Translations under genes and position numbers: made by a program | Notes under the pieces: generated by a model | Databases searched by the model: none | Seen by the model: only the letters and a program-made list of their open reading frames with translations | Told to the model about the DNA's origin: nothing | From: TK10-74A sp965263065 | Lineage (GTDB): Bacteria > Chloroflexota > Dehalococcoidia > Bin125 | Assembly: GCA_965263065.1 (NCBI GenBank) | Contig: CBDHGH010000003.1 | Coordinates: forward strand, 868,001-932,000 | Length of the DNA stretch: 64,000 bases | Direction: 5' to 3' | Shown here: piece by piece, positions 44,864 to 55,642 of the stretch | Layout of the letters: each line of letters begins with the position of its first letter | Numbering within the stretch: position 1 is the first letter of the stretch

Positions 44864-46015
44864 CTAGCGGTCCACCTCACCCAGCACGATGTCGACGGAG
44901 CCCAGGATGATGACGGCGTCGGCGATGTACGAGCCTACGGTCAGCTGCTTGAGCGCGCTGAGGTTGTGGAAGCAGGGCGAGCGCACCTTCATGCGCCAGG
45001 GCTTGTCGCTGCCGTCGGAGACCATGTAGATGCCGTACTCGCCGCGCGGGCCTTCCTGGCGCTGGTAGATCTCGGCCGGCGCCGGCCGCAGCCGGGTCGG
45101 CAGCCCCTCGGCCACGATGGGCCCGCTGGTGGGCATCTGGTCCAGCGCCTGCCCGATGATCCGCAGCGACTGCCGCATCTCCTCCATGCGCACGAGGAAG
45201 CGGTCGTAGACGTCGCCGCGATCGCCCACCGGGATGTCCCACTCGAAGCGGTCGTAGATGGAGTAGGGCTCGTCGACGCGCAGGTCGAAGGCGACGCCGG
45301 AGGCGCGCAGCATGGGCCCGGTGACGCCGTGGTTGATCGCGTCCGCGGCGCTCAGCACGCCCACGTCGCGGCAGCGCGCGATCATGATCTCGTTGCGGGT
45401 CATCAGCGCGTCGAGGTCGTGGATGCCGGCGTGCATGCGTTCGATCAGCCAGCGGCCGTCCTCGACGAAGGTCTCGTGCGGCTCCCAGGCCAGCCCGCCG
45501 ACGCGGAAGTAGTTGTACATCATGCGGTCGCCGGTGACGGCCTCGAAGAAGTCCTGGACCAGCTCGCGCTCCTTGAAGGCCCAGGTGAAGGCCGTGCCGA
45601 AGAAGCCCACGTCGGTGCCGAACGCGCCCGCGAACATGAGATGCGACAGCACGCGGTTGAACTCGGAGAGGATCAGCCGCACGTACTCCGCCCGCTCGGG
45701 CGCCTCGACGCCGGCCAGCCGCTCCGTCGCGTTGACGTACACCCACTCGTTGCAGAACGCGGCCAGGTAGTCGGTGCGGTCCTGGAAGCCCAGCGCGCCG
45801 CGGTAGTCGAGCGCCTCGCTCAGCTTCTCGGCCCCGCGGTGCAGATAGCCGATGTAGGGGATGACGTCCTTGACGAGTTCGCCATCGACGGTCAGGACCA
45901 TGCGGAAGACCCCGTGCGTCGACGGGTGCTGGGGCCCCATGTTGATGTTCATGTCGACGGTCTGGAACTCGCGCTCCACGACCACCGGCTCCGTCATCAT
46001 GACCGGCTCCGCCAT
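44864..46015 (-). CDS. nuoD: NADH-quinone oxidoreductase subunit D
   Basis: 383-residue 49-kDa subunit forming the quinone cavity. MNINMGPQHPSTHGVFRMVL and the His and Tyr of the quinone site (HPSTHG; CNEWVYVNATERL) are present, and the C-terminal SVDIVLGEVDR ends it as usual. It is separate from nuoC and overlaps its stop as TGATG. Confidence 0.96.
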   Translation of the reverse strand: MAEPVMMTEPVVVEREFQTVDMNINMGPQHPSTHGVFRMVLTVDGELVKDVIPYIGYLHRGAEKLSEALDYRGALGFQDRTDYLAAFCNEWVYVNATERLAGVEAPERAEYVRLILSEFNRVLSHLMFAGAFGTDVGFFGTAFTWAFKERELVQDFFEAVTGDRMMYNYFRVGGLAWEPHETFVEDGRWLIERMHAGIHDLDALMTRNEIMIARCRDVGVLSAADAINHGVTGPMLRASGVAFDLRVDEPYSIYDRFEWDIPVGDRGDVYDRFLVRMEEMRQSLRIIGQALDQMPTSGPIVAEGLPTRLRPAPAEIYQRQEGPRGEYGIYMVSDGSDKPWRMKVRSPCFHNLSALKQLTVGSYIADAVIILGSVDIVLGEVDR

Positions 46016-47001
46016 CAGCCCTCTCCTCGCAGTTCGGCGCGGCGGGCGGCGGCGAGCTCGCGGCTGCGCCTGACGCGTTCGGTCTGGGCTTGCTTGCGCT
46101 CGGCCAGTTCCTCGGGCGTCATGTCGGCCGTCGCCTTCTTCGCCGCGACGCTGGCGGGGGCGGCGCTGCGCGCGGGCGCGGGCGTCGCCGCGGGCGCGGC
46201 AGCGCCTCCCGATGCGGGGGCGTCCGTCGCGGCCGCCGGTACCGCGGCGGCCGCTGTGCCTGTGGGGCTCTTGGGGCCCATGGGGGTCTTGGGCCCCTCG
46301 CGACGCCGCGCGGCGGCCAACTCGCGCGCCTTCTGGACGCGCTCCGCCTGCGCGGCCCGCTTGGCCGCCAGTTCCTCGGGCGTCAGGTCGCTGGCGGGCT
46401 TCTTCTCGTCCGCGGCCTGCTTCGCGGCGGCGGCGGCCCGGCCCGCGTCCGGCGCCGCCCGACGTTCCGGCGGGTGCTCCTTGGTGAAGTACTCGACATC
46501 GACGCCCTGCGGCAGCTCGATCTCGGCCAGCGGGTGGCTCTTGAGCAGCGGGTGGATGTCGAGGTCCTCGTCGAGCAGCAGGTTGCGGGGGTCGGGGTGG
46601 CCCTCGAACTCGACGCCGAACATCTCGCGCACCTCACGCTCGGCCCACTCGGCGCCCATGTAGAGGTCGGTGACCGTGGCGATCGAGGGCGCGTCGCCGG
46701 TCAGCCGCGCCTTGATGCAGACGCCGTGACGCTGGCGCAGCGAGTAGAGGTGGTAGACCAGCTCGATGCCGGCGTCCTGCCAATCGACCGCCGTGAGGTT
46801 GCGCAGCAGGTCCATCGACAGCCGCGCGTCGTCGCGGCTCGCCGCGATGACATCGTGCAGGTCTGTCGGCGCGACGGTCAGGGCCATGTCGATCTTCGTC
46901 GGCGCCGCCGTGAACGCCAGCACCGGCAGGACCTCGCGATAGAGATCCGCGACGCTGCCGGCCTCCGGCGTCGATCGCGCGGCGTCGGTCTGCGTCGTCA
47001 T
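46015..47001 (-). CDS. nuoC: NADH-quinone oxidoreductase subunit C with duplicated C-terminal charged helix
   Basis: 328 residues; residues 1-180 are a normal 30-kDa NuoC (LVYHLYSLRQRHGVCIKARL; GAEWAEREVREMFGVEFEGHPDPRNLLL). An extension of nearly 150 residues follows, rich in Ala, Pro, Lys and Arg, with two copies of one 29-residue unit, 205-233 and 293-321, both of the form D-x-TPEELA-...-AQ-x-ERV-...-RELAAARR. These should be charged helices joined by a ~60-residue Ala/Pro linker. ATG at 47001 overlaps nuoB as ATGA. Confidence 0.93.
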   Translation of the reverse strand: MTTQTDAARSTPEAGSVADLYREVLPVLAFTAAPTKIDMALTVAPTDLHDVIAASRDDARLSMDLLRNLTAVDWQDAGIELVYHLYSLRQRHGVCIKARLTGDAPSIATVTDLYMGAEWAEREVREMFGVEFEGHPDPRNLLLDEDLDIHPLLKSHPLAEIELPQGVDVEYFTKEHPPERRAAPDAGRAAAAAKQAADEKKPASDLTPEELAAKRAAQAERVQKARELAAARRREGPKTPMGPKSPTGTAAAAVPAAATDAPASGGAAAPAATPAPARSAAPASVAAKKATADMTPEELAERKQAQTERVRRSRELAAARRAELRGEG

Positions 47002-47567
47002 ACGCCGCGCGCCCGGGTCTCCATGATCTTGTCTTGCAAGGCCAGGAAACCGTCCAGCAGCGACTCCGGCCGCGGCGGGCAGCCGGGCACGTAGACGTCC
47101 ACCGGGATGATCTTGTCGACCCCTTGCAGCACGCGGTCGTACTGCGTGTAGGGGCCGCCGTTGGTCGCGCAGGCGCCCATGGCGATGGACCACTTGGGGT
47201 ACGGCATCTGCTCCCACAGCAGCTTGACGGCGGGGGCCATCTTCTTGGTCACGGTGCCGGCGACGATCATCACGTCGCTCTGGCGCGGCGACGGCCAGGG
47301 CACGATGCCGAAGCGGTCCAGGTCGTGGTGCGCCATGTAGGTCGAGATCATCTCGATCGCGCAGCAGGCCAGGCCGAAGGTCATGGGCCACAAAGAGGCC
47401 TTGCGCGCCGCCGCGATGAGCGTGTCGGCGGGCACCTGCATCACGCCGGGCAGCGCGACCTTGTAGGGGATCAGCGGCGCGCCGTCATCGATCGGCAGGA
47501 GCCGCAGCTCCTCCGGCGAGACCGGCCCCGTCAGATCACTGACTAGCGAGCTTGGTCGGTCGACCAT
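46998..47567 (-). CDS. nuoB: NADH-quinone oxidoreductase subunit B
   Basis: 189-residue 20-kDa subunit that holds Fe-S cluster N2. The ligands Cys68-Cys69 (LACCAIEM), Cys133 (GACATNGG) and Cys163 (VPGCPPRPE) are present, so the terminal electron donor to quinone is intact. The first ~40 residues are longer than usual. ATG at 47567 with AAAGG upstream; this overlaps the end of nuoA by 25 nt. Confidence 0.94.
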   Translation of the reverse strand: MVDRPSSLVSDLTGPVSPEELRLLPIDDGAPLIPYKVALPGVMQVPADTLIAAARKASLWPMTFGLACCAIEMISTYMAHHDLDRFGIVPWPSPRQSDVMIVAGTVTKKMAPAVKLLWEQMPYPKWSIAMGACATNGGPYTQYDRVLQGVDKIIPVDVYVPGCPPRPESLLDGFLALQDKIMETRARGV

Positions 47568-47959
47568 TCGAGGACGCCTTTCCGCCATGCGTAGGCCAGC
47601 CCCACCAGCAGGGTGAAGATGAACAGCACCATCTGCCAGAGGATCACTTTGTCGAACGCCGCCGGGCCCACCGATCCGCCGCTGTCCATCAGCCCGAGGA
47701 ACGAGGCGGCCCAGGGGAACAGGAAGACGATCTCGACGTCGAAGACGAGGAAGAGAATCGCGAAGATGTAGTAGCGCACGTGGACCTGGGCCCAGTTCTT
47801 GCCGATCGGCAGCATGCCGCACTCGTAGACCTGGCCCTTGAGCCGGGTGGGCCGGCGCGGCGCGAGCACCTTCGTGACGACGAGCGCGTTGAGCACCAGG
47901 AAGGCCCCGACGGGCACCGCGAGGAGCACCGCGCCGTAGTTCTCGATGAGCTGTTCCAC
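47543..47959 (-). CDS. nuoA: NADH-quinone oxidoreductase subunit A
   Basis: 138-residue subunit with three membrane helices; YECGMLPIGKNWAQVHVRYYIFAILFLVFDVEIVFLFPWA is the family signature (part: FAILFLVFDVEIVFLFPW). Start is GTG at 47959. First gene of the nuo operon; about 100 bp separate it from valS, including a candidate operator. Confidence 0.95.
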   Translation of the reverse strand: MEQLIENYGAVLLAVPVGAFLVLNALVVTKVLAPRRPTRLKGQVYECGMLPIGKNWAQVHVRYYIFAILFLVFDVEIVFLFPWAASFLGLMDSGGSVGPAAFDKVILWQMVLFIFTLLVGLAYAWRKGVLEWSTDQAR

Positions 47960-47988
47960 GGCCGTCTCCGTCTCGCCTGGGGGGTGAT

Positions 47989-48006
47989 TGTGCGAGATTT
48001 CGCAGC
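47989..48006. promoter_or_regulatory. Candidate operator upstream of nuoA
   Basis: TGTGCG-N6-CGCAGC lies 30 bp before the nuoA start. It is a partial match (inner TGCG/CGCA arms) to the TGTGCG-N6-CGCACA pattern at hicB and at the peptide importer. Speculative. Confidence 0.3.
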
Positions 48007-48062
48007 CGGATCGTATGGCCGCCCTAGATCGGTGTCAATCGAGAGCGCCCTGCCAATGGGCG

Positions 48063-51011
48063 CTAGCCCAGATCGGCGCGGCGCTCGCGCAGGCCGTCGA
48101 GCCGCTGCTCGAGTTCGCGCAGCCGCTCGCGCTCCCGCGCGACGACCGCCGCCGGCGCCTTGGACGTGAAGCCCTGGTTGGCGAGCTTGCCCTGCAGGCG
48201 GGCCCCATGCTGCGTCGCCTCCGCGATCTGCTTGTCGAGGCGGGCCCGCTCCTGCCCCAGATCGACCAGCCCCCCCAGCGGCAGGACGACCTGGGCGTGG
48301 TCGAGCACCTGCGTGACGACCTGCGCGTCCGGGGCCTCGGCGCGGGTGCTCACGACGTGCAGCGGGCGCGCGCGCGCCAGCGCCTCGATCACCGCGGCGC
48401 GGTCGCGCAGCGGGTCGCCGCCGTCGTCCTGGGGGCCGGCGACGATGTAGGCCTCGATCCAGCGCGGCGCCTCGACGCCGCGATCGGCGCGCACCTGCCG
48501 GATCGCCCGCACGACCTCCTGCACGACCGCGAAACCGCGCTCGGCGGTAGCGTCAGCAGCGGCGTCGGCGGCGGTGTTGTCAGCAGTGGCGGGCCGTGGG
48601 TAGGCCGCGATGATCAGGGCCGGGCCGTCCTCGCCGGCCAGATGCGACCGCAGTTGCTGCCAGATCGCCTCGGTGGCGAAGGGCAGGAAGGGGTGCAGCA
48701 GGCGCAGGCCCTGGTCGAGCACGTGCGCCAGGACGCCCAGCGGCGTGTCGTCGCCGGCGCGCAGGCGCACCTTGCTGGCCTCCACGTACCAGTCGAAGAA
48801 GTCGCCCCAGAGGAAGTCGGCGATGCGCCGCCCGGCCTCGCCGAGCTGGAACTGGCCCAGCAGGCCGTCGACGCCGGCGGTCAGGCCCGCCAGCCGCGAG
48901 AGGATCCAGCGGTCCTCCAGCGCCAGCGACGGATCGCCGGCCGTCGTGCGCGGCGCGACGACGCGGTCGCCCAGCTCGCCCAGCACGAAGCGCGCGCCGT
49001 TCCACAGCTTGTTGACGAAGTTGCGGCTGCCCTGCAGGCGCTCGTCGGTCAGGCGCATGTCGTTGCCGGGGGTCGAGCCGGTGGCCAGCGTGAAGCGCAG
49101 CGCGTCGGTGCCGAACTGATCGCTGACGTCCAGCGGGTCGATGCCGTTGCCCAGGCTCTTGCTCATCTTGCGGCCCTGGGCGTCGCGCACGAGGCCGTGC
49201 AGGTAGACGGTGCGGAAGGGCGGCACGCCGTCCATGTTGTGGCAGCCCAGCATCACCATCCGCGCGACCCAGAAGAAGAGGATGTCGTAGCCGGTCTCCA
49301 TCACGCTGCCGGGGTAGAAGCGCGCCAGGTCGTCGCCGGGCTGGGGCCAGCCGAGCGTCGAGTGGGGCCAGAGCCCGCTGCTGAACCAGGTGTCGAGCAC
49401 GTCCGGGTCCTGCACCAGCGGACCCCGGCCGCAGCGCCCGCAGCCGTCGGCGGCGGGCTCCTCCGCGGCGACGATCGGCGTCACGTCGCGCCCGATCGTC
49501 AGCTCCGTCGTCAGCGCCGCGATGCGCTCCCAGGGCAGCCCGGCGGCGGCGACCGCGGCGGCGGCGCCCGACCAGTGCGCGCCCGCGCCGCTCGCTTCGA
49601 GCCCCGCGCCGCCCGCCGGCAGGCTCGACCGCGGCACGCTGACCTGGATCGCGGCCCCGTCGCAGCGCAGGCAGTACCAGGCCGGGATGCGGTGTCCCCA
49701 CCAGAGCTGGCGGCTGATGCACCAGGGCCGGATGTTGTCCATCCATTGCAGGTAGACCTTCGCGAAGCGCTCCGGCACGATGCGCACCTCGCCCTCGCGG
49801 ACGACGGCGGCCGCCTTGGCGGCCAGCTCCTCGACGTCCACGAACCACTGATTGCTGATCAGCGGCTCCACGACGGTGCCGCAGCGCTGGCAGTGGCCCA
49901 CGCTGTGCTCGTGCGCTTGCGTCCGGACCAGGTGACCGGCCGCCTCCAGATCGGCGGCGGCCCGCTCGCGGGCGACGTCGCGGTCCAGGCCCTCGTAGGG
50001 CCCCGACTCCGGGGTCATGGCGCCGTCCCAGTCGATCACGCTGATCGCCGGCAGCCCGTGCCGCTCGCCGATCTCGAAGTCCAGCAGGTCGTGGCCGGGG
50101 GTGATCTTGAGCGCCCCGGTGCCGAAGCCGATCTCGACGGCGGCGTCGGCGACGATCGGGATCGCGCGGTCGATGCCGGGGATCGGGACCATGACGCGCC
50201 GGCCGATCAGGTCGCGCCAGCGATCGTCGTCCGGGTTCACGGCCACGGCGACGTCGGCCGGGATCGTCTCCGGCCGCGTCGTCGCGATCACGATGCCGCT
50301 GCCGCCGTCACCGTCGCCGTCGCCGTCGGCCGCGGGGTAGCGCACGTACCAGAGCTGCCCGGCCTCCTCCTCGTACTCCACCTCGAGGTCGGAGAGCGCG
50401 GTGCGACAGCTGGGGCACCAGTTGATGATGCGATGGCCGCGGTAGACCTTGCCGCCCGCGTGGAGGTCGCGGAAGGTGGTGCGCACCGCCTGCTGCGGGC
50501 CGGGGTCGAGCGTGAAGACCTCGCGCTCCCAGTCGCACGACATGCCCAGCCGCCGCTGCTGGTCGGCGATGCGCCCGCGGTAGCGCGCGACCCACTCCCA
50601 GACCCGCTCCAGGAAGGCGTCGCGGCCGATGTCGTGGCGGCTCAGGCCCTGCTTCGCGATGTCGGCCTCGACGACGTTCTGCGTCGCGATGCCGGCGTGG
50701 TCGACGCCCGGCAGCAGCAGCGCCGCGTCGCCGCGCATGCGCCGCCAGCGGATCAGGATGTCCTCGATCGTCGTGGTCAGGGCGTGGCCCAGGTGCAGCG
50801 CCCCGGTCACGTTGGGCGGCGGCACGATGATGCAATAGGGCTGCCCGTCGGGATGGCGTGCCAGCGGGCGGAAGTAGTCGCCCGACTCCCACATCGCGTA
50901 GATCGGCGCCTCGACGGCGGCCGGGTCGTAGGTCTTGGGCAGCGCGCTGACCGGGGGCGCGCTCACCGGGGCCGCGGGCGATCGGGGGCTGGTGGGGGCG
51001 GTCTCGCTCAC
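48063..51011 (-). CDS. valS: Valyl-tRNA synthetase
   Basis: 982-residue class Ia synthetase. HIGH-type HLGHA lies within PPPNVTGALHLGHAL, KMSKS is GRKMSKSLGNGIDP, and the C-terminal coiled coil arm ends the protein (ARLDKQIAEATQHGARLQGKL). Between the zinc-type pair CLRC (~448) and CGRC (~522) there is an Ala/Gly-rich insert of ~65 residues before the conserved LVQDPDVLDTWFSSGLWP, absent from typical ValRS. N-terminal 25 residues are a Pro/Ser-rich extension. Attaches valine and edits threonine (CP1 domain). Confidence 0.95.
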   Translation of the reverse strand: MSETAPTSPRSPAAPVSAPPVSALPKTYDPAAVEAPIYAMWESGDYFRPLARHPDGQPYCIIVPPPNVTGALHLGHALTTTIEDILIRWRRMRGDAALLLPGVDHAGIATQNVVEADIAKQGLSRHDIGRDAFLERVWEWVARYRGRIADQQRRLGMSCDWEREVFTLDPGPQQAVRTTFRDLHAGGKVYRGHRIINWCPSCRTALSDLEVEYEEEAGQLWYVRYPAADGDGDGDGGSGIVIATTRPETIPADVAVAVNPDDDRWRDLIGRRVMVPIPGIDRAIPIVADAAVEIGFGTGALKITPGHDLLDFEIGERHGLPAISVIDWDGAMTPESGPYEGLDRDVARERAAADLEAAGHLVRTQAHEHSVGHCQRCGTVVEPLISNQWFVDVEELAAKAAAVVREGEVRIVPERFAKVYLQWMDNIRPWCISRQLWWGHRIPAWYCLRCDGAAIQVSVPRSSLPAGGAGLEASGAGAHWSGAAAAVAAAGLPWERIAALTTELTIGRDVTPIVAAEEPAADGCGRCGRGPLVQDPDVLDTWFSSGLWPHSTLGWPQPGDDLARFYPGSVMETGYDILFFWVARMVMLGCHNMDGVPPFRTVYLHGLVRDAQGRKMSKSLGNGIDPLDVSDQFGTDALRFTLATGSTPGNDMRLTDERLQGSRNFVNKLWNGARFVLGELGDRVVAPRTTAGDPSLALEDRWILSRLAGLTAGVDGLLGQFQLGEAGRRIADFLWGDFFDWYVEASKVRLRAGDDTPLGVLAHVLDQGLRLLHPFLPFATEAIWQQLRSHLAGEDGPALIIAAYPRPATADNTAADAAADATAERGFAVVQEVVRAIRQVRADRGVEAPRWIEAYIVAGPQDDGGDPLRDRAAVIEALARARPLHVVSTRAEAPDAQVVTQVLDHAQVVLPLGGLVDLGQERARLDKQIAEATQHGARLQGKLANQGFTSKAPAAVVARERERLRELEQRLDGLRERRADLG

Positions 51012-51063
51012 TGGGGCTCCGCTGCTGTGGTTGCTGGGGGGATGGGGACGGCCGCCCGGGGTT

Positions 51064-51800
51064 TCAGGCGACCGGCACGGCGACGCCGTCGATGATGGCG
51101 GTCGGCGCCTCGATGCTCGATGCGGGCTGACGGCTGCGCTTGAGCTCCTCCATCGCGCTGAGCCGCTGCACGCCGCGACGCGTGTCGCTCGCCACGCGGG
51201 CCGGATCCTGCGCGGCCAGGCGGCGCTTGAAGAGCCAGTAGGTGAACTCCTTCAACTCCGACAGGCTGATGCGGTCCAGCATCGCGCGGCCGGTGGCGGT
51301 GCGGAAGTCGCGGATCAGGTCCGCGTGGGCGGCGCCGTAGATGCGCTGGAACGCGTCGTCCTCGTGGGCGGCGTCGCGCCGGAACGTGGCGTTGCCCCGC
51401 TCCTTGCGCACCTCCTCCTCGACGGTCAGCTGCAGCGCCTCCTCGACCCGCACGCCGTAGGTGAAGTTCAGGTGCGCCCGGTACTTGCTCGGCCCCAGCG
51501 CCTGCTGGAACGTCTCCTCGCGCATCGGCGTGGGCCAGCGCTCGTCGATCAGCAGCGCCTCGACCTCGGCCTGGGGCAGCAGCGCCGGCTCGACGGCGTC
51601 GAGCAGGCGCTCGGCCAGCACCAGCCAGTCGAACGCCTCGCCGCCGACGAGGTAGTGGTACTCCCGCCCCTCGACCTCCTCGCTGGTCACGTCCCAGGCC
51701 GCGATCGCAGCCAGCAGCGCCTCGGTCCAGGCGCGGCCGGCCTGCAGGTCGGCGCGGAAGGCGGCGATGTGCGATGCCGGGTCGCGGTGCAGGAGTCCGG

Positions 51801-51804
<4 letters not shown>
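51064..51804 (-). CDS. Conserved unknown protein coupled to secA
   Basis: 246 residues, not recognised. All-helical prediction, rich in Glu and Arg, without signal or membrane helix. Segments that look conserved are EVEGREYHYLVGGEAFDWLVLAERLLDA, SKYRAHLNFTYGVRVEEALQ, ELKEFTYWLFKRRL. Its ATG at 51804 overlaps the secA stop as ATGA, so it is co-translated with SecA, and it lies 52 bp upstream of valS. A helper role in secretion is only a guess. Confidence 0.8.
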
Positions 51805-54581
<2,777 letters not shown>

Positions 54582-54653
54582 GTTTCGTCCCGCCGCGCGC
54601 CCCGGCCCGCCCGGTCCGGCGCGCGCAGTCGATCTCAGGATAGCGCCGTCCGA

Positions 54654-54750
54654 CCTCACCCCCTAACCCCCTCTCCAGCTGAAGCGCTGGAGAGGGGGGA
54701 CCGGAAGGGAAATGGGGGTCGGCAGGGGCGGTTCGCGGACCGCCCGGTGG
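54654..54750 (-). repeat. Dispersed hairpin repeat, copy 3, with palindrome remnant
   Basis: Reverse orientation to copies 1 and 2: starts CCTCACCCCCTAACCCC, then a 13-bp hairpin (54667-54679 with 54686-54698) and GACCGGAAGGG. A near copy of the 22-bp palindrome follows at 54724-54745. Lies between the secA start and the hicB stop. Confidence 0.85.
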
Positions 54751-54752
54751 CA

Positions 54753-55106
54753 TCAACCCGTCCGCGCCGCGTGCGGCGCGCTGACTGCCACGTCGACCAT
54801 CGCGAAGGTCGTTGGCCGATCGGGGCTTGGCGGCGCGAACATGGCGAGGGTCTCCTCGTCGTACTCGGCGATGGCGTCGCGGTGGTAGGCGGCAGCCTCG
54901 GCAAGGGACATCCGTGGTTCTGGGAAGGGCTCGCCGTGCTCCACCATCAGTTCGATGTGGACCGTGATCGCCTCGCGGATCATCGCCCGGATCTCTTCCC
55001 GGGTGTCGCCCGTGCTGACGCAGCCGGGCAGATCGGGCACATAGGCGCAGTAGTTGTTGGGGCTCTGCTCGAAGACCACGGCGTAGGTCTGTGTGATTTG
55101 CGTCAT
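54753..55106 (-). CDS. hicB: HicB family antitoxin
   Basis: 117-residue HicB. YAVVFEQSPNNYCAYVPDLPGCVSTGDTREEIRAMIREAITVHIE is the degenerate RNase H-like fold of HicB; the C-terminal 45 residues are low in structure and show no clear DNA-binding domain. It should neutralise HicA. It starts 11 bp after hicA, the canonical hicA-hicB order. Confidence 0.92.
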   Translation of the reverse strand: MTQITQTYAVVFEQSPNNYCAYVPDLPGCVSTGDTREEIRAMIREAITVHIELMVEHGEPFPEPRMSLAEAAAYHRDAIAEYDEETLAMFAPPSPDRPTTFAMVDVAVSAPHAARTG

Positions 55107-55117
55107 TCGCGTCTCCC

Positions 55118-55303
55118 CTACAGTCCCGCTTGTCTCAAGATACTCTTCCAGATACCGGGTTCCAGGTCGTCGCGCGGGTGGCCGGGGATCGTCACCGTTC
55201 CCGGCTTCACCGGGTGATGGAACTGCCGGTGGCTGCCACGAGTGCGCACATGGTACCAGCCGTTCCGCTGGACCAGCCGGATTGCCTCACGAACCTTCGG
55301 CAT
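55118..55303 (-). CDS. hicA: HicA family mRNA interferase toxin
   Basis: 61-residue dsRBD-like toxin that cleaves mRNA in the ribosome-independent way. MPKVREAIRLVQRNGWYHVR then TRGSHRQFHHP: His25 in GSH is the catalytic residue; GTVTIPGHPRDDLEPGIWKSILRQAGL completes the fold. Length is typical. The pair lies between two copies of the dispersed repeat. Confidence 0.93.
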   Translation of the reverse strand: MPKVREAIRLVQRNGWYHVRTRGSHRQFHHPVKPGTVTIPGHPRDDLEPGIWKSILRQAGL

Positions 55304-55377
55304 CCTTCACCTCGCCATCGCGGTCTTCGCCCGGCCATCATCCCACCCCCCAGCCAATCGCGCCCTCCGCCTCCGAT

Positions 55378-55424
55378 CCCCCCGCGCCATTGCTCCGCGA
55401 TGGAGCGGGGGTTCGGGGGCGACG
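55378..55424 (+). repeat. Dispersed hairpin repeat, copy 4 (divergent)
   Basis: Same orientation as copies 1 and 2 but more diverged: stem 55381-55390 with 55400-55409 (one mismatch), followed by GGGGGTTCGGGGGCGACG in place of GGGGGTTAGGGGGTGAGG. Confidence 0.65.
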
Positions 55425-55532
55425 TTCCCCCGCGCGATCGCACGCCGGAACCCCACGAGTGACACAGGGGGGGGTTCCAACAGCGTGAGAAGCCGAAAAA
55501 TTCGGTGGATAACCCCATAATTTCCTTCCTAT

Positions 55533-55569
55533 TCGACATAACGGGGGGGGGGGGGTGCACGCTTATAAT
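55533..55569 (+). promoter_or_regulatory. Promoter with a 13-G homopolymer in the spacer
   Basis: TCGACA (55533-55538, 5/6 to the -35 consensus) and TATAAT (55564-55569, perfect -10) are separated by 25 bp, of which 55543-55555 are 13 consecutive G. Slippage in the tract would change spacer length and promoter strength. The -35 assignment is inference; the -10 is strong. Confidence 0.6.
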
Positions 55570-55578
55570 GTGCGAGAC

Positions 55579-55596
55579 TGTGCGTGCTCACGCACC
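55579..55596. promoter_or_regulatory. Inverted repeat just after the predicted transcription start
   Basis: GTGCGTG-CT-CACGCAC (55580-55595), a perfect 7-bp inverted repeat ~10 bp after the -10 box; read as TGTGCG-N6-CGCACC it matches the hicB operator half-sites and spacing. Could be an operator or a 5' UTR hairpin. Confidence 0.55.
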
Positions 55597-55642
55597 GAGC
55601 GATCCCACAACGGGACAGCCGGGGACCAGAAGGGAACATGTG

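Larger units (their letters stand above)
55304..55642. other. Intergenic region upstream of the peptide importer
   Basis: 339 bp between hicA and solute-binding protein 2. It contains copy 4 of the repeat (55378-55424), a 13-G homopolymer, a consensus -10 box and a hairpin/operator (listed separately). AT content rises around 55490-55540, fitting a promoter zone. Two open frames here translate only to low-complexity sequence. Confidence 0.7.

Noticed and set aside
47988..51095. A 1035-codon plus-strand open frame
   Set aside because: Antisense of valS; the ValRS signature motifs are on the minus strand.
55505..55642. Longer N-terminus of solute-binding protein 2, starting before the poly-G tract
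   Set aside because: It would cover the promoter and bury the twin-arginine signal; ATG 55643 has a proper ribosome-binding site and matches the start of the paralogue.
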